DNA of 64,000 bases from Torreya grandis. Its lineage: Eukaryota > Streptophyta > Pinopsida > Cupressales > Taxaceae. Shown piece after piece: positions 1-11,250 of this stretch. Every line of letters starts with the position of its first letter. Position 1 is the first letter of the stretch. Below the pieces are notes generated by a model. The model did no database searches. It saw only the letters and a list, made by a program, of their open reading frames with translations, and was not told the DNA's origin. The stretch lies in NCBI GenBank assembly GCA_037957365.1, contig JARHVA010000459.1:4541001-4605000 (forward strand), in the 5' to 3' direction. The translations under genes and the position numbers were made by a program.

Positions 1-785
1 CTTCTCTAGTCACTTTCCCTCTTAACTATGAACTACTTCTATCATTTATTTTCTTTACTTTTATTTTACTTTCTTCTTCTTCTCCTTTCTACTCCATTTC
101 TTTGCTACTCAAAAATGTATCTTCTTCCACTTTCAGACCTTTTCCTTCCTACTCTACATCTAATATACTTCTTTCACATTATGAAGCCTCTCTTTAGGAT
201 CCCATTTCTATAGCATCTTCCACCTTATTACTAATCCTACTGAGTTAATTTTTTATTATTTTATTTATTCCATCTTATCTATTGTTTTAGTTGTCTTTAC
301 AATCCCATATTTTTTTGACTCTATATCTTTTCATCCTCCATTATTTTGTTTTCAAGTTTAATTTTCTCTACTCATCTATAAAACATTCACTCCTGCATCC
401 CATTCATCCCCATAGTACTTGAAGAGACTACTCCATGTTGGTAGGAGTGGGTACCATGACCTTTTCAATAACCAACATCTTAATTAGAGTATTTAGTCAT
501 TGAAGGAATGTACCATGGATTCCCTTAACAAAATGATTACATACATCTTAAACATTTAAGTAAAATTTTATAACAAATTTAGTAATATACTCATCAATAG
601 TAATATTTTTATAGTAATCTACTATTTAGGTCCAATCAGTGTCTAAGTTTAACAAGTCATCTATATTTTCCTCTTACCAACTTATGAGTTTCATCCTTCA
701 TGGCTAGAAATAATATTACTCTAATATGGATAACCAATAAACTAATAGCTTAGGTAATTTACATAAAAATATTTCTTGTATGCTA

Positions 786-786
<1 letters not shown>

Positions 787-827
<41 letters not shown>
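787..827. repeat. (TG)20 microsatellite
   Basis: An uninterrupted TG dinucleotide run of 41 bases. Its purity, next to much older decayed sequence, implies recent expansion or ongoing slippage. Confidence 0.98.
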
Positions 828-828
<1 letters not shown>

Positions 829-903
829 CCTCAATAATTTCCTTCATATTTTACCTATTATTCTTTCTTCCTCTTTGATAAAAGTTTGAACTCATTCATC
901 AAT

Positions 904-905
<2 letters not shown>

Positions 906-985
<80 letters not shown>
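906..985. repeat. (AT)40 microsatellite
   Basis: A perfect AT run of 80 bases starting 79 bases after the TG run. It is fully self-complementary and could extrude as a cruciform. Its length is likely to vary between individuals and sequencing reads. Confidence 0.98.
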
Positions 986-987
<2 letters not shown>

Positions 988-1900
988 ATTTGTATTAGAA
1001 ACCATATCAACATATTTCAATAAAGTTCCATGCTTACCACACCATTTTTAGTATATATTCTTGGAAACCCTTCAAAACATCCTAATTAATTGATAACTTA
1101 TGCAAAAATAACAAAAGGACCCAATCAATACCATATTCAAACTAAAGGTATTCATATAAAAAATATTGATGTGCAAAGTAATATATGTTTATTATAATCT
1201 TAGTAGTTGACATGTACTTATATAATTGATAAATTATGGAAAAAAAGGACTCACTATGCACATAACAATGATAAAAGATATTTAGGAAAACCATTTAAAA
1301 AAAATCATTTATTCATCTATATCACATTTAAAACCATATAAAATTACACATGAGTGATATATATAGAGTTTTACTCATTATTTATATTCATATTGCAACC
1401 TTTTGACAAGCCCAAAATAAATGAATCTTTTCATTATATCATATATACTTATGCTTACATATTTTTAATACATATAAAATATTGTGCAAAAGACAATAGA
1501 TCAATTCAAACATGTGTTCATCATATTTACTATATGATTTTAGTCAAACTTATTATTCAACCAATAAATTTTTCATGGTATTTTCTAAAAAAGAGGCTAA
1601 AATTGTCATGCTCTTCAAGAGTGAGCTATTTAGAGATGGTAATAGGTTGAGGACATGTATGATTTCCATATTTTATTTTTGTATTCTATTCAGTAAGTAT
1701 AACATTTCCCTCTTGGAAATGGTATGGAGTATGAGGGAGGGAGGAAATAATATGAATTAAATAAGGAACCTTTTTCATAGAGTTTCCAAGCTTATGATGT
1801 TGGCATAGAAGTTGAGGTTCTCTAGCATAGAAGAGTTATAGTATAGATTTATCACTAGAAAGCATAGGTAAAGGTACATACTATTTAAAATATACTTTGA

Positions 1901-2899
1901 GATAAATGATTTTATTTCCTTTGATATCATATTTGGAATGTATTTATCTCATATTAGTGGCTTTAACATATAAGGTATTTTTAGGTGAAGTAGTGGGTAT
2001 ATATTTTTTGTTGGTGAGATCGAATTGAGTTAACTCAATCATATATTTAGTAATTGTATTGGTTTATTCAATAGATGAATTTTTATTAATTTAATTTAGT
2101 TGGAGATATTTATATGGTGGAAATTTAGCTTGACCACTATAATTTTGAGAATGGGAAATAATATTTATAGCTGGTAAAGTACAGTGTATTAAATTAGGTT
2201 GTGTAGAAGGTTAAAAAAAAAGATAGTTTAGATTTATTCAATTACCCATGGGGTGTTTAATAATTTTGTATTAATATGAGGTATATAACCTTTAGGTTCA
2301 TAATTAGTATCATATGAGATATGAATGACATAAACATCATTATTGAAGGCATGCATTTCTTCTAATGTCTTTTGATAATGTTATACATCTAAATATCATG
2401 ATTGGGCTTGATCCATGATATAATTATCATCATAGTTAGGAGAAATAGAGTTTGTATCAGTTTACATAGGAGAATTAGCATTTGAAACACTTGTGTTGAT
2501 AAATTTATGAAGAGACATAGTTAAAGGATATTGAAAAAATACCACTCCATATTCATTGCATGTGAAATCATCATTTGTGTAAGAGGATTCATATACATTG
2601 CATGGAGGGGTGTATTAGTAGTATCATTGGTTAAAGGAATGGTACAATCCTATGGGAGTAAATAAGGATGGATAAATTCCACTATATAAGGAAGTATTAA
2701 AGTGTTATTAAAAGTGGTTTTCAATTCATTTGGTTCATCATCATTTGAATTAGAAAGAATGACATGTAAGTCAGGATTCATGTTAATAAATTCAAGAAGA
2801 GGTGGACTATTGATGTGAGTAATATTAGGAATAAGATAATGGGATTTAGAATTTTAGTAGTTGTATACTCCATATGTAAGGATTAGATTCATGTTTTTA
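1901..2899 (-). other. Downstream internal region of copy A, no gene
   Basis: Follows the protease remnant on the minus strand. A segment around 1916-1983 resembles 13888-13963 (shared wording such as TATCTCATA-TAGTGG-TT followed by AAGGTATTTTTA or AGGATATTTTA). This links copy A with the downstream part of copy B. No RT motif such as YxDD was seen on the minus strand here. Confidence 0.45.
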
Positions 2900-3330
2900 G
2901 TGTTTATCATTACGTATGAATTTGATACATTGACTACTTGAAGAGGTAATATTAGACATATGATGTGTTCATAGATGACCAAGGAGCATGTTTTAAGATA
3001 AAGGGAGATCAAGAACCATAAACCTAGTAAAAATTATCTTGGGTCTAATAGTAAATTGGAGCCACATATAACCAAGTGCTTTATGGTTGTTTTTATCAAA
3101 TACTTTACATGTGAGATGTGTCTATTTGATATTTTATTTGGCATATCCAATTCATTAAATTAATAAAATAGAGGTGAAGTGAATTTTTGATCCTTTAGCT
3201 ATTTGTACATTTTAAATGAAGGTATTATTGATCATAATTTTAATAAAGATGGGTAGATCATCATCTCAAAAAATAATTTCATAATTAATCATATCCTCTT
3301 CAAGAAATTATATGGATGGTTTTGAGGATG
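2900..3330 (-). pseudogene. Retrotransposon aspartic protease remnant (copy A)
   Basis: On the minus strand the frame reads an NMLLGH block at 2975-2992 and a QCIKF block at 2918-2932. These match the conserved end of plant Ty3/Gypsy proteases (NMLLGRPW ... HQCIKF). The upstream part has a DDDLP block at 3251-3265, preceded by EEDMINYEIIF with one stop between, which resembles the segment before the catalytic Asp in Gypsy proteases. The position expected for the catalytic D-x-G reads AKGS, so the active site appears lost. At least two internal stops make this a pseudogene. Known role of the family: processing Gag and Pol inside the virus-like particle. The same blocks occur in copy B at 30.4-30.9 kb. 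Confidence 0.7.
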
Positions 3331-3838
3331 TAGAAATGGTTTAAATTGTATGTACTTTTGTAAATAGGGAATTGTTAGAATGGATTTCTAAATCATGACA
3401 TTGTTGTTCTTAAATGTTTTAGAATTTTTACATAAATAATTTTAAAATATAGGTATAACTTAAAACTAATTCCATAAGGGAAATTTTTCAAGGCATTGAA
3501 TTATTTCCTTCAAAAAAACTCCAATGGGAGTTAGAGGATGAAGAACCAACATGAGGTTTATGAGATATGAAATTTTTCATGGGAGTAGGATAATTAGGTT
3601 AGGATTCTACTTGTGGAATTATCTCATCATTTAGTTAATTTGTTTCAAAATATATGGGAATAATAGTTATAGTGTATTTAAGTAGTTTTTCATCAGTAGA
3701 GTATTTCTTAGGTTTAGATATAAGATCCTTGTGATCAAGTTTTCATCTATAACTAACGTCATTGCTTTCACATATTGAGAATTAGTGTAATATTGGCCAT
3801 AGTCAAAATCAATTGAAATAAATATTGTTGTTTTAGTG

Positions 3839-5200
3839 TTATGTTTTAGAAGTAGAAGAGGATTTTTGTGGTTTATAAGGTATGGTTATAGTAACTTGTT
3901 TCTTTTGGGAAGATTTGAGATAATCATGATGATATAATTTGATTATAGAATCATGGTCAAATATGTATCCTAATATAAATGAAATTTTAAATTTTACAAG
4001 TTTGTGACATGTTTCATGATAATGACCCACATCACCATGAAACCAAAAAAAATTATTAGGATCATACCATGAAGGTGGGGCACTATTATAGGTGAAGGGT
4101 TTATATGGAGATAATAATTGCTTCATTTGTGGTACTATTAATGGTGGGTGGGAAGAAAGTTGATTATATATTTAGAGTACTCTTAATTTTTTTTTAGGAT
4201 TCATGCTTTTAATTGAATTGTTTGGAGTTTTTAAATACTCCTTGGTTGAGATACGGGTTGGCTAAAATTGTTTCATAAGGATATCTTGTCTTTTAGCTTG
4301 GTCAAAATCTTTCTTAAGGTTTGTGGGGAAAAAAATTGAACCTTATATTTAAGGCAAGGTATTAGAGTAGTGATAAATATTTTAAATATATTATCATCAA
4401 CCATGATATGATTTGATTTATGAGCTAATGATTTCCATAATTTGATGCAATCATGAGTTGATTATGAGGGTGATTTCTCAACATTGATAAAATGACTAAG
4501 ACAATATTCTAGAAGATCATTTTTTTGAAATTACTTAACTAGAGTATTGACTAAATACTATTATTGTGAGATATAATGTTGAAGAGATTGATTATGACAT
4601 TATAAAATAGATCATATTAATGTTTTGACTAAATTTTTGGTAGTATCAAAGGTATTTGTTTGGACCCATTCCTTGTAGAGATTGCCAAATGCCTTAATAA
4701 AAATGTGGGGTCTTTATTTCAATCATATTTAATAGTTGGAGATACATTTCAAATATCAAAGGATAAAACTAAAGGATTTAAAGGTTCATTTTTTAGATTA
4801 TGAAACACATTTTTATGCATAATATGTTGATAAATTATATTCCCACTAACATATCTAGGAGGAGGGATAAAATTTTGGTTATTGTAAGGCATAATAAAAT
4901 GAGTTTGATTAGTCTTTTTTAATATATGATGTTACATTTGAATAATTTGGGAATTTTTTTTTGTTTGAATAACATTCATTTGTTGGAATATTTGATATAT
5001 AATTTGAGTGGTACCAATTTGTGTATTTTAGTTGCTAGTGTTAGGAGGTGTATCGTTAGTGTTGGTAGGAGGTGGAATGTTAGTGTTGTTAGTAGGAGAA
5101 TTCTCATTGTTAGGAATGGTAATGTTTACTATAGGAGTATTCCATATGATAGTATTTATTAGGATTGTATCTCTTGATCTAGTGGTGTAATAAGGAAGTT
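3839..5200 (-). pseudogene. Retrotransposon Gag remnant (copy A)
   Basis: The minus-strand frame 4126-3839 (95 codons) contains a PPSWYDPNNFFWFHGDVGH block followed by an H-x4-C segment. This matches the C-terminal nucleocapsid-like region of Tat-type Gag, where a Y/F-H-x4-GH-x4-C knuckle normally sits; here the first Cys/Tyr is not conserved. Further upstream (about 4240-4520, minus) the frame reads like the capsid-proximal helix region, including LWKSLAHKSNH, which aligns with KALEHKSDH in copy B near 31.9 kb. Several stops and frame breaks interrupt it. Gag forms the particle core and binds element RNA. Protease remnants follow directly downstream, the usual gag-pol order. Confidence 0.68.
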
Positions 5201-5299
5201 TAGATAGGGTAGTATCCTAAAAAATGTGAAGGGGATTAGAGTCATCTAGTCCATCATTTTGAGTTATATGAACCATGTTATAATATATAGATTTAGATG

Positions 5300-7862
5300 A
5301 AAGATTTAAATAATTGCACCATGAGAGATTATCCTTTTGGGTGGATAGGGTGGGTAATAAATAGAAACCTATGTATCTTCTAAATGGGTTAAGGATATCA
5401 ATAAATGTTTTAATAGGTGATTTTGTGATGATAAATAACGTTCAATGAAATATAAAAATTTATAGGTTATGTTTTTTAAAATTATTATAGTAGGGTGAGA
5501 GTATAATACTATGTCCCACTAATTGATAGAAAAAAATTAAAAAAATATAAAAAAGTAAATCCTAAAAAATACTTAATGATGTTTTAAAAAAGTGGAAAAC
5601 TATATATGCACTATATATTTGTATATATAGTGTAAAACATATTTTTTTATTAATTTAAATATCCCAAACTCAAGATATTTTTCAGACAAGATGAAAGTAC
5701 ATGTGGCCTCTTTATGCCAAAAAATGGGACACACTATTATGCTTTGACTCAATAATATAACTAAATCATATAGGAATAAACTAAATTGGTTGAAGAAGTT
5801 TTAGGTTTGAAAAATAACCATGTCAGTTAATAAATACATAGTTGGGTAGGTCAATATAGTTTGAATAGGAAAAATTCCAAACTATGTCAGCTATTAAGTA
5901 CATAGTCAAGTAGGCCGATGTAGTTAATCACAAAACTAGAAAATATCATACAATATAAAAAATAATTAAGTCAAACAATAGCTACAAATTGGAATAGGAT
6001 AATGTAGTTAGGTAAGTAGGATAACAAAAAAAATGTAATCATAATGGGTCAAGTTGGTTGACTAAGTTGAATAAATATGAAAAAAGAACAATCTGTAATA
6101 GACTAGGTTGAGCTAGTCAACTAAGTTCTATAATCTAGGAAAAAAAGTAATTATTTAATTTGGATGATTTACTTCTAAATATATAAAAATATATAAGCAC
6201 ATAGGAAACTAGGTTTATATGGTTGATCTAATTGCAACACATAACACAAAACTTTTATCAATGCTACCTAATATAATTCTAGTATACAACATAGAATAGT
6301 AGATAAAAAGTATAAAGAATGTAATTTAGAAGCTAATTACTTATTTGAAAATAAGATCAGGAAGTTGTAATAAAGTTTTATATGGAAAATGTAAGCTTCA
6401 AAAGATACTTGTTTATCCATTGAATAGTGTCATCCCAATGTTTTAGAGCATTGAATATGAAGGAAGTATAGTTCACATAGCTAACTAAACCTAGTTTTAA
6501 GGGCAATATAGAATTTATTTATTGGTGCTAACCATTAATTGATTCACCACATAATTAAATGGATGGATATATTCTTAAGGTTCAATGAATATGAAAATCC
6601 TAGGTATTCCCAAAATATCATGAGGTACGTGGAAACTAAATATCATGTTTAGCTTTTTACTATGGCTATTATTATTGGGGAAATACCCTCACCCCATGAT
6701 ATCTATAAATGATATAAAATTAATGTAAAAAGAGTATCGAGTGGCCCTTCACAATAGTATCTAAATAGTTTTAAAATTACAAAAACATAGTTTCTAGGTA
6801 AAACCAAATAAAGTGAAAAATAAAAGCTCAAATAAATATTATGAAAGCTAAGTTGTAGTTTTTGTAAATTAAATAAATAGGCATCCAACTAAAAAGTAAA
6901 CTAAGATTAATTCCTATCTAATGTATGTTAATTTACCTTAATTGAATCATCAAATATAACAATATCGAATAGGTTGATCAAGTTAGACAAGTAGAAAAAC
7001 ATAATATTGAGATGATCAAATCAATGTGTTTCTAAAATAGGATAAAATAAACACATTAAAATAGGTCAATTTGGTTTTCTAGGTAGAAAATAAAAATAGA
7101 ACTAGGTCAATCCAGTCAACCTAGTTAACTATGTAGGTACAATTTTATAGGACTAAAAATATGGTAAAAATAATCCTAAATTTAAATTATGATTAACTGG
7201 TGGGAAAGAAATGTTTTAAAATTGATGAAGTGAAGGTACTGAGTTGGTTAAATTTAACTTAATAGATAAGACTAAGTCAACTAGGTTGATGGAGTAGTTT
7301 TTCCTAAAGATATTAAATTTTTATTTTGAACTAGGTCATCTAAGAAAATATTTTAACCTACGTAGGTAGAAAACAATATTATTAAATATATTAAAAATAG
7401 TTGATATAACATAAATAAAATTGATGAATGAAAAAAATAAATCTATGTCAATTATATTGATGTACTTAGCTAAAAAGGAAATGTAGAAAATAAAATAATT
7501 GAGTATGTCAATTGAGTTAGATGTATAAGGCAAAAAAAATAAAATGGTTTGATCAATTTGATCTAGTTATCTGAGACTAGAAAACCTACAATTAGAAGAT
7601 GTAACTAAGTTTATAGTCTTGACATATTTGGAATACCTATGCACACACTATAGAACTAGGTCAAAAGGTTTGACAAAGTTGAAAAACTTACACATAAAGA
7701 GCTAAACTAGGGTGAAAATATTAATGAACTTAAAAAACCTACACATAAATAAACAAACTAAGAGGATAGGCTTGATAAAGTTTTAAAATCTACACACATA
7801 GAATTAAATTGGGTCAATAGGCTCGATCTAGTTGACTACAAATAAATATTAAAAATCTATAA
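5300..7862 (-). repeat. Repeat-rich leader of copy A (TTGAC/GTCAA motif field)
   Basis: Between the gag remnant and the LTR start of copy A lies about 2.5 kb without a gene. From about 5820 it is full of diverged copies of a short phrase resembling CTAGGTTGACTAGGTCAA in both orientations (for example near 6055-6075, 6110-6130, 7075-7140 and 7265-7290). Copies have no constant period. Open frames at 6703-6888 and 7336-7533 (minus) are low-complexity and look fortuitous. This is a long untranslated leader, common in large plant Gypsy elements. Confidence 0.5.
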
Positions 7863-7874
7863 GGCTTAGATTCA
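7863..7874 (-). promoter_or_regulatory. Possible decayed primer-binding site of copy A
   Basis: Read on the minus strand, this 12-base segment is TGAATCTAAGCC, immediately after the LTR end inferred at 7875. It resembles the plant initiator-Met primer site TGGTATCAGAGCC with one gap and G-to-A type changes. Its place directly after the LTR supports the call; the mismatches keep confidence modest. Confidence 0.35.
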
Positions 7875-8650
7875 TGTGGGTTCACCAAAATGTATGAAAC
7901 TAAAATGAGATATATCTACAAGTTATCCTAGTCAATAATATCCAAGTTCAAATAAGGTAATCAAATAACCATCAACTTAGCAATACTTTTTTATATCATC
8001 ATCATGACCATTGATAGATCCATTAAACCTAAACTAAGGGATATATTAACATACAATGTCAAAGGAGAGGTTTCTAAGGCCTCTAGTCAAATTCCATCAT
8101 AAAATAACCCTAGGTAGGTCTTATGACTATAATACAATTAAGCAAGATAATCTACTAATAAACATGCAATATAATCTAGTAAATAAACATGCAAGCTAAT
8201 CTAGTGCTCACCAAAACTTGTGGCACTAATTGGGAAGACAATTAAAAAAATATATAATTGTATTTAAGATAATACATAATTAATCTAATCAAAGAGAGAT
8301 ATAATTAAACTCATTAGTTTATACAACATATACTTATCAAAATATGAAGAGATAGGAGCATAATTACCTTGTTGAAGTGAACATGTCATGCATTAATATC
8401 TCCCTTGGCCAATGGTGATATCAAATAGTTTTTTTTGGATTCTAAGGAGTAAAAATATAGAATAGGTCTAAGATACAATACTTCTCTCATGCATCCAAGA
8501 CCTCCACAAGAAAAGTGCTACTACTCCAAGGCAAAAACCTAAGTAATGAAACCTCTAATTAATAGTATAATCATATGTATTAGCTCTAATGATGTGTAAT
8601 TGAATGGTAATCTATTTATAAATGAAGTTAAGGGGTGTTTTTCCCAAGGA
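7875..8650 (-). mobile_element. Start of the upstream (5') LTR of copy A
   Basis: The segment opens with TG followed by TTCACCAAAATG, the same terminal phrase seen at the edges of LTRs at 24408 and 27783 and in altered form at 33305. The edge is also flanked by a primer-site-like stretch. Further in, around 8385-8410, a CTCCCTTGG phrase recurs in the LTR copies at 10.6 and 34.75 kb. The far end could not be fixed, so the stated end is only where the resemblance fades. Confidence 0.38.
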
Positions 8651-10061
8651 TTGACCTTAAACCCTCCATATAATTTAACTGACAAGGTCGACTAGGTTGA
8701 CCTTTTTGGTAGGAAATAGAGCCTTTAGGTCTCAAACTAACTCGGTTGGACTAACATAGTTTTGTAACATGCAGTAAGTCCCAATAAGGTTAAATAGGTT
8801 CATGTAGTAGGAAAATTAATAAAATAGGTGTTACTTAGGTGTGGGATATTTTGGATGATTAATTTCTTAGGGGAGTGTATAAGTGGGTTTTTATTGCTTA
8901 GGTAATTATATAAGAGTAAATTGTAGTGGTTTTAGGTGATGGTACATGGGCCAATAATCATGTAAATCACCAAATTTATATCAAGCCATTTCATATTAAA
9001 CCCTTAAGGCATGCACTTAGAGATATTGAGATTTGATGGGTTCTTACAATAAAGAAAGAATCAATAACTAATAAAGTTTAAAAAATATTGTGTGTATACA
9101 AAGACCACACATGGAAATTTTATTCTATAGTTTTCAAGCCTTAAAAGGTGTTAATCAAGTCAAATTAAAAAATATTTCAAGTCTAAATGAAAATAAAATA
9201 ATTCATGATATGGTTGAAATGTTAAGTCTACCTAGATCTAATCCACCATTTATTTCAATAATTACTAGCTACAGGTATTTGTCATAAGAAATAATGCACA
9301 CATATCAGATCTATATACTAGTGGATCAATGCATGTATGAAGGTCCTAAGTATGCTATTGTATTTTTAACAATCCAAAAAAAATTTGTGTGGACTTTACT
9401 TAGATAATTATGAGACTAGTGGTAAGACTAATGAACAATAGACCTACACTAGACATATGATCATATCTATGGTAGCATGGATGGTAGATTCAATGTTGGG
9501 TTACCATTGAAAAATTCAAATAATGTGATCCCTTTTATAATGTCTAATAAAAATCATGTTGAAATTTTTGGATGTGATGGAGTGATAACTTTTAATGACT
9601 ATGTGTCCACATTTTAGAAAACTTTCAATGTAGAATGTATAAAAATGTCAATCAAGTGTCGTTAATGTTAGTCTAATTGTCCATGAACTATCTCAATTCT
9701 TTAATGTATCCATCATGACCAGCCTTAAACATGGTTTTTTAAATATCAAATAAATCTCATTGAATTATTTTGCTCTTTCTAATAGTGGAGATTAGATAAA
9801 TCATAAAACCACCCCTTTATACTTATCAAAACACCATTTTTCATAAATCTTTCACATGCTTTTACACTAGCATGATGTGGAAAATACCTTCTATAATACC
9901 ACTTTTATAAATTAAATTCATTTAACACAAAACAATTAAATATTTTTAATTCATTTGTTATATATTATTCATACAAAATATTAAATTTTATAGCCTTTAT
10001 ATTTACTAAAGATTAGAAGACAAGGATTATCAAATGAATCCCTCCAATCTCTCTTGAAATA
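8651..10061. other. No gene seen
   Basis: AT-rich sequence between the copy A LTR and the next LTR-like copy. The 65-codon frame at 9090-9287 has no recognisable domain and no supporting context. Part of this stretch may still belong to the copy A LTR. Confidence 0.5.
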
Positions 10062-11250
10062 TTCACTCACACATAGTTATATCCTAATATCACTCTTAGA
10101 AACACATTTTAATGAGTTTAATTAACAACTCTTATTAATTTTATCTAACTATTAAAATATATTTAATCACCCATATGAGTAATATAAATAATTTTAGTAA
10201 TAGATCCAACATACATATGATATGATGCACCATAAAATGGGGATAGGCTATAAGTAATAATTATTTATAAAATGGGTATCAAGGATATTATTAGGAAATG
10301 TATGCAAGGAACTAACAAATACTAAACTATAACAAATATTCAAAATTGGTAAATTAAAGAGATATAAATTCCATTTGGTGGTGACCAAGAGGTATCTAAA
10401 CTAATTATTGTAACATAGAGGTATCTATATAAGTTTGTAACAACATGCAAAGACAACATAATATAATAGGAATAAAATAATATAATATAAGCATGGAATT
10501 AAAATTAATAGACTTAATAATATACACATATATCTACCAAAGTAAGTAAAATAAAGAGTCTATGGATAGATAGGGATTCTTACCATAGGTTCACTTATTA
10601 ACACACAAGTCTCCCCCTTGGCTCAAGTGGAGCTTTATGAGAGATGTAGTGTGAGAAAGAAAACCTAAGTATACTTAGTTTTAGAATCCAAATAATAGGT
10701 GTAAATTTTCAAATAAATTCTCTTATTATGAAATTAAAAGACCTAAAAATATATACTTACGTAAGTATAATCTCCTAAACCCTAATTCTTCCTCTTCTAC
10801 TAATGATAGTTTTTGTGTGAAAACAAAACAAAACAATGTTATGATTTTATAAAATTATCTTTTTAAACATTATATATCTATCAAAATCATAAAATTACCC
10901 TCTAAATTATGTTTATTTACTTAACCCAAATTGATACAATATAATAAATTAGACTAAAAATGGTATTATGTCATCCAAGACTAGTACAATACAAAAGGTG
11001 ATAGTTGGAATAAAAATGAAACCATGGGGATAATATAGTTGGGATGGTAAAAATTCATGAATAATACTATGTTTTAAATATAAATGAGGCTAAAATAATC
11101 ATAAATAATGATAATTAGTATATCTATGTATAACGTATTATCATATAATAATTTATCACATCATACCACGAGTTGGTCCACCCCTACATCAATGTAACCC
11201 TTACAATATGCAATTAGGGAGATCAATGCACTAACAAGTAATGTAAGATA
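10062..11250 (-). mobile_element. LTR-like repeat, downstream (3') LTR of copy B
   Basis: This stretch is colinear with 33.3-35.5 kb: the phrase ATGCAAGGAACTA at about 10303 and 33488, AGATATAAATT with a GGTGGT-ACCA block at about 10365 and 33555, CCCTTGG-TCAAGTGG at 10615 and 34760, and GGAGATCAAT at about 11239 and 35467. The second copy carries a roughly 970-bp insertion absent here. Direct repeats in the same orientation flanking minus-strand gag-protease sequence are best read as an LTR pair. Outer edges are approximate and no target duplication was identified. Confidence 0.6.

Larger units (their letters stand above)
1..1900. other. AT-rich non-coding stretch, no gene recognised
   Basis: The first 450 bases are strongly pyrimidine-rich on the plus strand (runs of CTTCTT and TTTC). 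The rest is plain AT-rich sequence with two long microsatellites, annotated separately. Short open frames at 28-213, 1354-1650 and 1512-1760 are low-complexity, rich in F/L/Y/I, and match no family I know. Because copy A (gag on the minus strand at about 3-5 kb) needs its downstream end here, part of this stretch is probably its 3' region, but I cannot place an LTR boundary. Confidence 0.5.
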
